A stretch of 64,000 nucleotides of DNA from Thiopseudomonas sp. Lineage in GTDB: Bacteria > Pseudomonadota > Gammaproteobacteria > Pseudomonadales > Pseudomonadaceae. The stretch covers positions 1 to 64,000 of the forward strand of contig JALOAC010000009.1 of NCBI GenBank assembly GCA_023228985.1. Reading direction: 5' to 3'. The notes beneath the pieces are model-generated. The model saw only the letters and a program-made list of their open reading frames with translations. It had not been told where the DNA came from and did no database searches. Positions 52,883 to 60,725 of this stretch are shown one piece after another. Numbering within the stretch: the stretch's first letter is position 1; each line of letters starts with the position of its first letter. The position numbers were made by a program, and so were the translations under genes.

Positions 52883-53163
52883 GCTGAACTCCATTGGTTA
52901 AGGTGATCGTACAAAAAATCTGCCGCGCGTGTGGCATGGCAGTAATAAAGCTAATTAATTAGGTAAAACGATGGAACCGAGAATTTACCTATGTATTAAA
53001 TACGTGTTTGTAACGGATGAATGTTAACACATTTACAACTATTGTTGCGCGCTTCACAATACCCAATAGCGCGATGTAGTCAAACTAAAAAGGCACTACA
53101 TAAAATTAACCGCAAATTGCAGCTGTCTACAACGCCTAGTTGCACCTGCTGGGAGAAACTCAA
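52883..53163. promoter_or_regulatory. Divergent icd / Nudix upstream region
   Basis: These 281 bases carry the promoters for icd (minus) and the Nudix gene (plus). A purine-rich ribosome-binding site (GGGAGA) lies about six bases before the Nudix ATG at 53164. No operator was identified. Confidence 0.45.
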
Positions 53164-53607
53164 ATGGCTTTTACTCCGCATATAACAGTAGCGACTATAG
53201 TCGAACAACAAGGACGCTTTTTGTTTGTCAAAGAGCATGCAAAAAACGACATCGTATTAAACCAACCTGCCGGTCACTTAGAAATGGACGAAAGTCTAAA
53301 TCAAGCGGCAATTCGTGAAACTTTAGAAGAAACCGCCTGGCTTGTAGAACTCACTGCACTGGTAGGGATTTATCTATACCAAGCACCTAATGGCGTGACT
53401 TACCAGAGAATTTGTTTTGCCGCCAAGCCCATCATGCATCAGCCAGAACGCGCCTTGGACGAGGGTATTATTGAAACACTTTGGTTATCGCATGCCCAGC
53501 TGCTTGAACGACAAGAACAATGCCGCAGCCCCTTAGTGCTGCAAAGTTTGAATGACTACTTAGCCGGCTCCACTTATCCGCTTAACGCAGTAAAGGGAAT
53601 CATTTAA
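53164..53607 (+). CDS. Nudix hydrolase, NudJ-like
   Basis: This 147-residue protein has the Nudix box in GHLEMDESLNQAAIRETLEE. The Gly usually found after EE is Ala here. Its start MAFTPHITVATIVEQQGRFLF resembles NudJ (phosphatase of thiamin pyrophosphate precursors). It is in the same place as the Nudix gene before mnmA in Pseudomonas. An upstream ATG at 53140 is in frame, but the ATG at 53164 follows a good ribosome-binding site. It overlaps the convergent DUF1289 gene by four bases. Confidence 0.9.
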   Translation: MAFTPHITVATIVEQQGRFLFVKEHAKNDIVLNQPAGHLEMDESLNQAAIRETLEETAWLVELTALVGIYLYQAPNGVTYQRICFAAKPIMHQPERALDEGIIETLWLSHAQLLERQEQCRSPLVLQSLNDYLAGSTYPLNAVKGII

Positions 53608-53864
53608 AATAACTCAGATTGCTCGCTGCTACCATCCTGTAGCTGTTTTTGCTCGAACAGTAACGCATTGCGCGCCGCCATAACCCGAGCCTTACGTTGT
53701 TGACACAAGCGCACTACGTCTCGCTTTTGGTTTGCATCGTACTGCAACCAAAACTGGCGCTCATCTCGGGAACGAAAACAACCCTTGCAATAGCCTCTGT
53801 TATTCACTTCACAGACACCAATGCAAGGACTAGGAATTTCAAAAAACTCTAACTGTTCCATCAC
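53604..53864 (-). CDS. DUF1289 family protein
   Basis: This 86-residue protein has the DUF1289 cysteine motif SPCIGVCEVNNRGYCKGCFR near residues 12-31, followed by RDERQFWLQY. The four cysteines suggest a metal or Fe-S site. Function is unknown. Its stop overlaps the Nudix stop in a shared TTAA. Confidence 0.88.
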   Translation of the reverse strand: MMEQLEFFEIPSPCIGVCEVNNRGYCKGCFRSRDERQFWLQYDANQKRDVVRLCQQRKARVMAARNALLFEQKQLQDGSSEQSELF

Positions 53865-54080
53865 CGTTTACGCCTAGCAAATGGGTTTTGTTGTGGTCAA
53901 CATACTAGGTTTCTTAACCTGCTGCTGTGTTTAAGCATGCTCAACCTGTTGTTTTTTGTGTACGCGTCTTTGCTTCGCCCATGAGCTTTTGCTGAGTATA
54001 ATGCTTAGGCCTCGCCACTACTGGCTTAACCAAAGTCAAGGTTTTAGTTCACAAATTTATTGGTTGATAGCACGCACTTA

Positions 54081-54096
54081 TTCCCTTATATTGCGT
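54081..54096 (+). promoter_or_regulatory. NrdR-like box 1
   Basis: TTCCCTTATATTGCGT is a partial match to the NrdR box consensus ACACWATATATWGTGT, with the central ATAT and the G/GT right end conserved. It starts exactly 32 bases before a better box, the usual NrdR spacing of three helical turns. Confidence 0.5.
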
Positions 54097-54112
54097 AAAA
54101 ACTATCCTCCAA

Positions 54113-54128
54113 ACACAGCATATTGTGT
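54113..54128 (+). promoter_or_regulatory. NrdR-like box 2
   Basis: ACACAGCATATTGTGT closely follows the NrdR box consensus and is a near-perfect palindrome (ACACA/TGTGT). NrdR represses ribonucleotide reductase operons when ATP or dATP is bound. It lies 59 bases upstream of the nrdA start. Confidence 0.72.
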
Positions 54129-54187
54129 TTCGCGCCAAACCACTGTTCGCGCATCTTTTACGTATAAAACCATAAAGGACACTGATT

Positions 54188-56464
54188 ATGACCGATTTTA
54201 ACGCCATCCAGGTAACTAAGCGAGATGGCCGCAAAGAGCCTATAAACCTAGATAAAATTCACCGCGTTCTAGATTGGGCTGCTATGGGTTTAGACAATGT
54301 CTCTGTTTCTCAGGTTGAGCTTAAGTCGCACATTCAGTTCTACGATGGCATTCATACAAAAGACATCCACGAAACCATTATTAAAGCCGCGGCTGATCTT
54401 ATTTCTGCCGAAACACCAGACTACCAGTACATGGCCGCCAGCTTAGCCATTTTTCACCTGCGCAAAGTCGCCTATGGTGAGTTTGAGCCGCCGCACTTAT
54501 TCGATCACGTAACCAAGCTCACCACCGAGCAACGCTATGATGAGCATATTTTGCAGGATTACAGCAGAGCAGAATTCGACCAGCTCAACGATGCTATCGA
54601 CCACGCGCGTGACATGAACTTCTCCTACGCGGCGGTTAAACAGCTTGAAGGCAAGTATTTGGTGCAGAACCGTGTCACCGGCGAAGTTTACGAAAGCCCA
54701 CAAATGCTCTACATGCTGATTGGTATGTGCTTATTTTCTACCTATCCAAAAGAGACCCGTTTGGAATATGTGGTGCGCTTTTACGATGCCATTTCCCAGT
54801 TTAAAATTTCGCTGCCCACGCCCATTATGGCCGGTGTACGCACACCCTCACGTCAGTTTAGCTCTTGCGTATTGATAGAGTGTGGCGACAGCCTCGACTC
54901 CATCAGCACCACCACTGCCGCCATTGTTAAATACGTATCACTGCGTGCCGGTATTGGAATTAATGCGGGCCGCATTCGTGCGCTCGGCAGCCCCATTCGT
55001 GGTGGTGAAGCCCAGCACACCGGTTGCATTCCATTCTTTAAGTTATTCCAAGCAGCAGTAAAATCCTGCTCCCAAGGTGGTGTTCGCGGCGGTGCGGCTA
55101 CACTGTTTTACCCCATATGGCACCTTGAAGTTGAGTCACTGCTGGTATTGAAAAATAACCGTGGTGTAGAAGAAAACCGCGTGCGTCACATGGACTACGG
55201 TGTGCAAATCAACAAGCTGATGTACCAGCGTTTGATTAAAAGTGAAAACATCACCCTCTTCTCCCCGCATGACGTTCCGGGCTTATATGAGGCGTTTTTC
55301 GCTGATCAGGATGAGTTTGAGCGCCTGTATTTGCAGTACGAGTCAGACGTTAGCATCCGCAAACGCATTATTCCTGCGGTTGAATTGTTCTCGCTAATGA
55401 TGCAAGAGCGCGCCAGCACGGGCCGTATTTACATTCAGAACGTGGACCACTGTAATACTCACAGTCCCTTTGACCCCAAAGTTGCACCCATACGCCAGTC
55501 CAACCTGTGCCTTGAAATTGCTCTACCTACCAGCCCGCTGGAGAACATCAATGACACGGACAAAGAAATTGCGCTGTGCACCCTGTCGGCCTTTAACCTT
55601 GGCGCTATCAATAGCTTAGAAGAGCTAGAAGAGCTGGCGGACTTGGCAGTACGCGCTTTGGACTCTTTGCTGGACTACCAAGACTACCCAATCGAAGCTG
55701 CGCGCAATGCATCCATGAAGCGCCGCACGCTGGGTATCGGCGTGATTAACTATGCTTACTACTTGGCCAAAAATGGCGTGCGCTATTCCGACGGTTCTGC
55801 CAATGCGTTAACGCACCGCACATTTGAAGCCATCCAGTACTACTTGCTCAAAGCATCCAACAATTTGGCTAAAGAGTTCGGTGCCTGCCCTGCCTTTGAT
55901 GAAACCACCTACTCACAGGGTATTTTGCCTATCGATACCTATAAAAAAGATATTGATAACATCTGCCAAGAACCGCTGCATTTTGACTGGGAAACCCTGC
56001 GCCAAGATATTAAAGCCCACGGTTTGCGTAACTCAACCCTGTCATCATTGATGCCTTCTGAAACCTCCAGTCAGATCTCTAACGCCACCAACGGTATCGA
56101 GCCACCGCGCGGATTAGTGAGTGTGAAACAGTCTAAAGACGGTATTCTCAAGCAAGTAGTGCCTGAGTATGAACAATTGAAAGACCAGTATGAGCTGCTG
56201 TGGAGCATGCCTAATAACGAAGGCTATTTGCATCTTGTGGGTATTATGCAGAAATTTATTGACCAAGCGATCTCAGCCAATACCAACTATGATCCGCAAC
56301 GTTTTGAAGGCGGTCGGGTGCCAATGCGCCAGTTACTCAAAGACTTGTTAACCGCCTACAAATTTGGTTTAAAAACCCTCTACTACCAAAACACCCGCGA
56401 TGGGGCAGAAGATTCTCAAGCAGATATGGATGACGGTTGTGCCGGCGGCGCCTGCAAAATTTAA
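54188..56464 (+). CDS. nrdA: Class Ia ribonucleoside-diphosphate reductase subunit alpha
   Basis: NrdA reduces ribonucleoside diphosphates to deoxy forms and carries the allosteric sites. The 758-residue protein has one N-terminal ATP cone (about 7-95, VTKRDGRKEPINLDKIHRVL), the active-site cysteine region RQFSSCVLIECGD, NLCLEIALPT (Asn, Cys and Glu radical residues), TLSAFNLGA, the YYQNTRDG tyrosine pair, and the C-terminal redox pair in CAGGACKI. It is strikingly like the E. coli enzyme along its length. P. aeruginosa NrdA is much longer, with two ATP cones, so this is a different lineage. It forms an operon with nrdB and yfaE. Confidence 0.97.
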   Translation: MTDFNAIQVTKRDGRKEPINLDKIHRVLDWAAMGLDNVSVSQVELKSHIQFYDGIHTKDIHETIIKAAADLISAETPDYQYMAASLAIFHLRKVAYGEFEPPHLFDHVTKLTTEQRYDEHILQDYSRAEFDQLNDAIDHARDMNFSYAAVKQLEGKYLVQNRVTGEVYESPQMLYMLIGMCLFSTYPKETRLEYVVRFYDAISQFKISLPTPIMAGVRTPSRQFSSCVLIECGDSLDSISTTTAAIVKYVSLRAGIGINAGRIRALGSPIRGGEAQHTGCIPFFKLFQAAVKSCSQGGVRGGAATLFYPIWHLEVESLLVLKNNRGVEENRVRHMDYGVQINKLMYQRLIKSENITLFSPHDVPGLYEAFFADQDEFERLYLQYESDVSIRKRIIPAVELFSLMMQERASTGRIYIQNVDHCNTHSPFDPKVAPIRQSNLCLEIALPTSPLENINDTDKEIALCTLSAFNLGAINSLEELEELADLAVRALDSLLDYQDYPIEAARNASMKRRTLGIGVINYAYYLAKNGVRYSDGSANALTHRTFEAIQYYLLKASNNLAKEFGACPAFDETTYSQGILPIDTYKKDIDNICQEPLHFDWETLRQDIKAHGLRNSTLSSLMPSETSSQISNATNGIEPPRGLVSVKQSKDGILKQVVPEYEQLKDQYELLWSMPNNEGYLHLVGIMQKFIDQAISANTNYDPQRFEGGRVPMRQLLKDLLTAYKFGLKTLYYQNTRDGAEDSQADMDDGCAGGACKI

Positions 56465-56478
56465 TTGGAGAGCAGAGT

Positions 56479-57612
56479 ATGAAATACAGTATTTTTTGTC
56501 AGACAGATAACGATCAGCTAAAAGAGCCCATGTTTTTTGGCCAACCGGTCAACGTCGCGCGTTACGATCAGCAAAAATATCCTATTTTCGAAAAGCTTAT
56601 TGAGAAACAATTATCGTTTTTCTGGCGTCCGGAAGAAGTCGACGTATCTCAAGATCGCGCCCACTACCAAAACCTGCCCGACCATGAAAAACATATATTT
56701 ATCAGTAATTTGAAGTATCAAACTCTGCTAGACTCTATCCAAGGTCGCAGTCCCAACGTGGCGTTTTTACCGCTGGTATCCATCCCAGAGTTAGAGACTT
56801 GGATTGAAACTTGGTCGTTCTCAGAGACCATTCACTCGCGCTCCTACACGCACATTATTCGTAATATCGTAAATGACCCTGGAATCGTCTTTGACGACAT
56901 TATGCGCAATGACCACATCATTGAGCGCGCGACGGACATTTCCAAATACTATGACGACCTGATTCAGTACAGCATGCTGTATTTGAAATACGGCGTAGGC
57001 AAGCACGTGGTTAATGGCAAAACAGAGACCATTGAGTTGTTTGAAATCAAGCGCAAGCTCTATCTGTGCATGATGAGCGTAAATATCCTTGAAGCCATTC
57101 GTTTCTACGTTAGTTTTGCCTGCTCCTTTGCCTTTGCTGAGCGCAGACTGATGGAAGGCAACGCCAAAATCATTCGCCTGATTGCCCGCGATGAAGCGCT
57201 GCACTTAACCGGCACCCAACACATACTCAATATCATGCAAAACGGTCAAGATGACCCAGAAATGGCTGAAGTTGCTAAGTCTTGCTATCAAGAGTCTGTG
57301 GCTATGTTTAAACACGCGGCACAGCAGGAAAAAGACTGGGCTAAATACCTGTTCAAAGACGGTTCAATGATTGGCCTGAATCTAGACATTCTTAGCCAAT
57401 ATATTGAATACATTACTAACCTGCGCATGACAGCGGTCGGTTTAGAGCCCGCCTTTGCCGGTGCTAAGCAAAACCCAATCCCTTGGATTAACGCATGGCT
57501 GGTATCAGACAACGTTCAGGTGGCCCCACAAGAAGTGGAGGTAAGCTCCTATTTAGTTGGGCAAATTGATTCTTCCGTCTCTGTCGATGATCTGGGTGAG
57601 TTTGAACTGTAA
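56479..57612 (+). CDS. nrdB: Class Ia ribonucleoside-diphosphate reductase subunit beta
   Basis: NrdB holds the diiron centre and the stable tyrosyl radical. The 377-residue protein has the radical tyrosine in ETIHSRSYTHIIRNIVND, the metal ligands in that helix and in ARDEALHLTGTQHIL, and the C-terminal tail SVSVDDLGEFEL that binds NrdA. The chosen ATG at 56479 follows a good ribosome-binding site (GGAGAG) and starts MKYSIFCQTDN. Two upstream in-frame codons would overlap nrdA. Confidence 0.97.
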   Translation: MKYSIFCQTDNDQLKEPMFFGQPVNVARYDQQKYPIFEKLIEKQLSFFWRPEEVDVSQDRAHYQNLPDHEKHIFISNLKYQTLLDSIQGRSPNVAFLPLVSIPELETWIETWSFSETIHSRSYTHIIRNIVNDPGIVFDDIMRNDHIIERATDISKYYDDLIQYSMLYLKYGVGKHVVNGKTETIELFEIKRKLYLCMMSVNILEAIRFYVSFACSFAFAERRLMEGNAKIIRLIARDEALHLTGTQHILNIMQNGQDDPEMAEVAKSCYQESVAMFKHAAQQEKDWAKYLFKDGSMIGLNLDILSQYIEYITNLRMTAVGLEPAFAGAKQNPIPWINAWLVSDNVQVAPQEVEVSSYLVGQIDSSVSVDDLGEFEL

Positions 57613-57620
57613 ACCTCGTT

Positions 57621-57887
57621 ATGCAAGTTATTACCGAAGACCTAGTTTTTGAGCTAGAAGAAAACGAAAGCCTATTGGATGGACTAGAGCGCACTGGGCA
57701 CCACATAGAATACCAATGCCGTAGCGGCTACTGTGGTGCTTGTCGCATTTCGTTAACAGCAGGCAGTGTCAGTTATGACAAGCTCCCCCTAGCAAGCTTT
57801 CGTAGCAACGAAATACTGCCCTGCTGCTGCCGAGTCGAAGAGCCGCTCAAAATCAAAGTTCATTTACTAAGTAAGCTGCAAGGCTAA
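57621..57887 (+). CDS. yfaE: 2Fe-2S ferredoxin for NrdB maintenance, YfaE-like
   Basis: This 88-residue plant-type ferredoxin has the cluster pattern CRSGYCGAC (Cys33, Cys38, Cys41) and a further cysteine near 68-70. In E. coli, YfaE delivers electrons to rebuild the diferric-tyrosyl centre of NrdB. Its place eight bases after nrdB, as in the E. coli nrdAB-yfaE operon, supports the same job. Confidence 0.93.
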   Translation: MQVITEDLVFELEENESLLDGLERTGHHIEYQCRSGYCGACRISLTAGSVSYDKLPLASFRSNEILPCCCRVEEPLKIKVHLLSKLQG

Positions 57888-57954
57888 GCTAACATCTAGC
57901 GGTACAAAACCTGTTAGAATGGCCTTCTTTCAAGTAAGCAATCTCCTGCGCACA

Positions 57955-59079
57955 ATGACAAACTCAAACCCAAACCAAACCCGTGTAATTGTCGGCATGT
58001 CCGGCGGCGTTGACTCCTCAGTGGCTGCTTTGCTGTTACTGCAGCAAGGCTATCAGGTCGAAGGCCTGTTTATGAAAAACTGGGAAGAAGACGACGGCAC
58101 CGAGCACTGCACAGCCAAAGAAGACCTCGCGGATGCGCAAACTGTGTGCGATACCTTAGGTATCGTCTTACACACAGCTAACTTTGCGGCAGAGTACTGG
58201 GACAATGTATTTGAGCATTTTTTGCAAGAATACCAGGCTGGACGCACGCCCAATCCAGATATTTTGTGCAATCGAGAAATTAAATTTAAAGCCTTTTTAG
58301 ACTATGCCAAACACCTTGGCGCTGACCTTATCGCCACCGGGCATTATGTGCGTCGCGTTGATCAAAACGGTCACAGCCTGTTACTTAAAGGTCTGGATAA
58401 CAATAAAGACCAAAGCTATTTTCTACACGCCGTCGGCGGTAATGAAATCAGCCAAAGTCTGTTCCCTATTGGCGCACTAGAAAAACCTGCCGTGCGTGCA
58501 TTGGCTGAACAGCATGGTTTGGTTACGGCCAGCAAAAAAGACTCTACCGGTATTTGTTTTATTGGCGAGCGCCGTTTTACTGACTTCCTCAAACAGTATT
58601 TACCCGCTCAACCCGGCACCATTGAAACCACCGACGGGCAAGTAATCGGCGAACACGCTGGTTTGATGTACCACACCATTGGCCAACGGCAAGGACTGGG
58701 GATTGGCGGCATGAAAAACGCCAGCGAAGAGCCTTGGTATGTGCTAGCTAAAGACCTTAAGCGTAATGTATTGATTGTCGGCCAAGGTAATGAACATCCC
58801 TGGCTATTTTCTCGACGCTTACTGACTCGCCAAGTGAACTGGATTAATCCCGTAGATACAACAACCCTTGACGGTTTAACCGCTAAGGTACGCTACCGTC
58901 AACCTGATCAAGCCTGTCAAATAGAGCAGTGCGAAGACGGCTACTGGGTCACTTTTGCCCAACCGCAACGTGCGGTAACGCTTGGGCAATCCATTGTTTT
59001 TTACGATGGGGAAATATGTTTGGGTGGTGGTGTTATCGAAGCCTGCACCCCTTGGGATGAGGAGATTGTACGCCCATGA
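57955..59079 (+). CDS. mnmA: tRNA 2-thiouridine(34) synthase
   Basis: MnmA adds sulfur to U34 of the Lys, Glu and Gln tRNAs. The 374-residue protein has the PP-loop GMSGGVDSSVAALLL, the catalytic Cys in PNPDILCNREIKF, and the second Cys in STGICFIGERRF. A longer frame begins at 57919, but the ATG at 57955 (MTNSNPNQTRVIVGMSGG) gives the normal length. Its stop overlaps the hflD start by four bases (ATGA). Confidence 0.95.
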   Translation: MTNSNPNQTRVIVGMSGGVDSSVAALLLLQQGYQVEGLFMKNWEEDDGTEHCTAKEDLADAQTVCDTLGIVLHTANFAAEYWDNVFEHFLQEYQAGRTPNPDILCNREIKFKAFLDYAKHLGADLIATGHYVRRVDQNGHSLLLKGLDNNKDQSYFLHAVGGNEISQSLFPIGALEKPAVRALAEQHGLVTASKKDSTGICFIGERRFTDFLKQYLPAQPGTIETTDGQVIGEHAGLMYHTIGQRQGLGIGGMKNASEEPWYVLAKDLKRNVLIVGQGNEHPWLFSRRLLTRQVNWINPVDTTTLDGLTAKVRYRQPDQACQIEQCEDGYWVTFAQPQRAVTLGQSIVFYDGEICLGGGVIEACTPWDEEIVRP

Positions 59080-59696
59080 CACCTTTGCAAGAACAGCTGA
59101 TAGCTTTGGGCGGGGTGTTCCAAGCTGCCCATCTAGTACACAAACTAGCAACCACCGGGCAAATTCATGATGCCGCACTAGCAGGCATGCTAAAAACCTT
59201 GCTAGTGCGCAATCCGCAAGACACCTTGGCAGTATACGGTGGCGATGACTACGGCTTGTTGGATGGCTACCGTACCTTACAGTCAGCCCTGCTACGCGAT
59301 GCCCATAATTTACCACGCGAAAGTCTGCGCTATGCCATGTCCATGCTGAGCCTTGAACAACAGTTTTCTCGGCGCAACGACTTACTCGAACTGACCAGTC
59401 AACGATTGGAGCAAGTTGAGCGAAAACTGGCACACATGGATATCACCAGCGAATCGGTGATCAGCTCATGCGCCGAACTCTATCAAGACACCATCAGTAC
59501 CTTTAACCAGCGTATTCAGGTACACGGCGATATGCGTTTTTTGCAACACGATCTCACTGCAGCAAAAATTCGCGCCCTACTCTTTGCCGGCATCCGTTCT
59601 GCTCGTTTGTGGCGTCAATTGGGCGGCCACCGCTGGCAGCTTTTGTTTAAACGCCGCGCCATGCTCAACGCTTTACAACATCGCCTTGCCCATTAA
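59076..59696 (+). CDS. hflD: High-frequency lysogenisation protein HflD
   Basis: HflD is a peripheral membrane protein, mostly helical. In E. coli it binds lambda CII. The 206-residue protein has the conserved start EQLIALGGVFQAAHLVHKLA and C-terminal IRALLFAGIRSARLWRQLGG. It follows mnmA with a four-base overlap, the standard order, and overlaps the EamA gene by one base. Confidence 0.94.
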   Translation: MTPLQEQLIALGGVFQAAHLVHKLATTGQIHDAALAGMLKTLLVRNPQDTLAVYGGDDYGLLDGYRTLQSALLRDAHNLPRESLRYAMSMLSLEQQFSRRNDLLELTSQRLEQVERKLAHMDITSESVISSCAELYQDTISTFNQRIQVHGDMRFLQHDLTAAKIRALLFAGIRSARLWRQLGGHRWQLLFKRRAMLNALQHRLAH

Positions 59697-60583
59697 TGCG
59701 CAGTGTTCGCCCTCTTCAGGGTGCTGCCTTGCTGGCACTTTCTGCGCTACTGTTCTCACTGATGGGGGTTTTTGTGCGCGAAGCCTCAGCCACAGTGGGT
59801 AATGAAAGCATTGTCTTCTTCCGTAACCTGGTCGGGGTGTTGATTTTCCTACCTTTGGTGTTAGTCAAAGGCTTTCAGCCCTTTAAGACCGCACGGGTTA
59901 AGTCCCATCTTTTGCGTACTGGTTTTGGCTTGGGCGCCATGTATTGTTTTTTTTATGCCATCGCCCACCTGCCGCTCGCAGACGCTATGATTTTCACCTA
60001 CTCAGCGCCGGTGTTCACGCCCATCCTGGCGTACTTCTGGCTTAAAGAGCCGCTCACACCGCGCATGCTGGTGCTTTCCGTGCTGGGATTGGTAGGTGTT
60101 TTTTTAGTCGCCAAACCCTCAGATGCTTTATTTAGCAGCTTATCCTTGGTGGGCTTAGCCGCCAGTCTGTTAGCCGCCAGCGCGTTCGTCTCCATTCGTG
60201 AGCTTAGCGGCAGCGAGCCCAGTTACCGCATCGTGTTCTACTATGCTTTATTTAGCATGCTGATCTCTGCAGTGCCACTGAGCTGGTCATGGCAGCCGTT
60301 AACACAACCACAGCTATTAGTGCTGTTGACAGCCGGACTGTTGGCTTCTTTTGCCCAAATCATCATGTCAAAAGCCTATTCGCTAGCGCCGCCGGGCTTG
60401 ATTGGGCCGGTCGCTTATTCGGCGATTATTTTTTCGGGCGTGATTGGCTGGATACTGTGGAATGAAGCACCAGATAGCACCTCTATTACGGGAGCAGTGC
60501 TGATTTTTAGCGCCAGTTTACTCAGCATTTATCACCCTAAAGGCAATAAGAGCACCCCCGAATCCGTTAAATCGCCGCTCTAG
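59696..60583 (+). CDS. EamA/DMT family transporter
   Basis: This 295-residue protein has ten predicted helices in two EamA repeats (about 8-145 and 155-290). The first includes SALLFSLMGVFVREAS and YSAPVFTPILAYFWLKEPLT; the second ends AVLIFSASLLSIYH. It resembles drug/metabolite exporters; the substrate is unknown. Its ATG shares a base with the hflD stop (TAATG). In P. aeruginosa I recall no transporter directly here, so it may be a lineage-specific insertion. Confidence 0.9.
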   Translation: MRSVRPLQGAALLALSALLFSLMGVFVREASATVGNESIVFFRNLVGVLIFLPLVLVKGFQPFKTARVKSHLLRTGFGLGAMYCFFYAIAHLPLADAMIFTYSAPVFTPILAYFWLKEPLTPRMLVLSVLGLVGVFLVAKPSDALFSSLSLVGLAASLLAASAFVSIRELSGSEPSYRIVFYYALFSMLISAVPLSWSWQPLTQPQLLVLLTAGLLASFAQIIMSKAYSLAPPGLIGPVAYSAIIFSGVIGWILWNEAPDSTSITGAVLIFSASLLSIYHPKGNKSTPESVKSPL

Positions 60584-60725
60584 GCCTGTGGCTTTACCGC
60601 CTCAGCCAAGCTCACCTGCCACGCACAGGCTTAGATACTTTTCCACACTGCCTTAAAACACAGCACCGCTTTGGTGTACAATGCGGCAATTTATTTCATT
60701 ACTTAAACTGTTAAAAGAGAACGCT

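Larger units (their letters stand above)
53865..54187. promoter_or_regulatory. nrdA upstream region
   Basis: This 323-base stretch lies between DUF1289 (minus) and nrdA (plus). It holds two NrdR-like boxes at 54081-54096 and 54113-54128. An 81-codon frame at 53956-54201 crosses the boxes and the nrdA start and is not considered real. The nrdA ribosome-binding site is AAAGGA, about eight bases before the ATG. Confidence 0.7.

Noticed and set aside
53956..54201. An 81-codon frame upstream of and overlapping the nrdA start
   Set aside because: It crosses the NrdR boxes and the nrdA start, has no ribosome-binding site, and reads like random sequence.
60584..60630. GCCTGTG/CACAGGC inverted repeat after the EamA gene
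   Set aside because: Seven-base arms with a 33-base loop and no T run; too weak to call a terminator.
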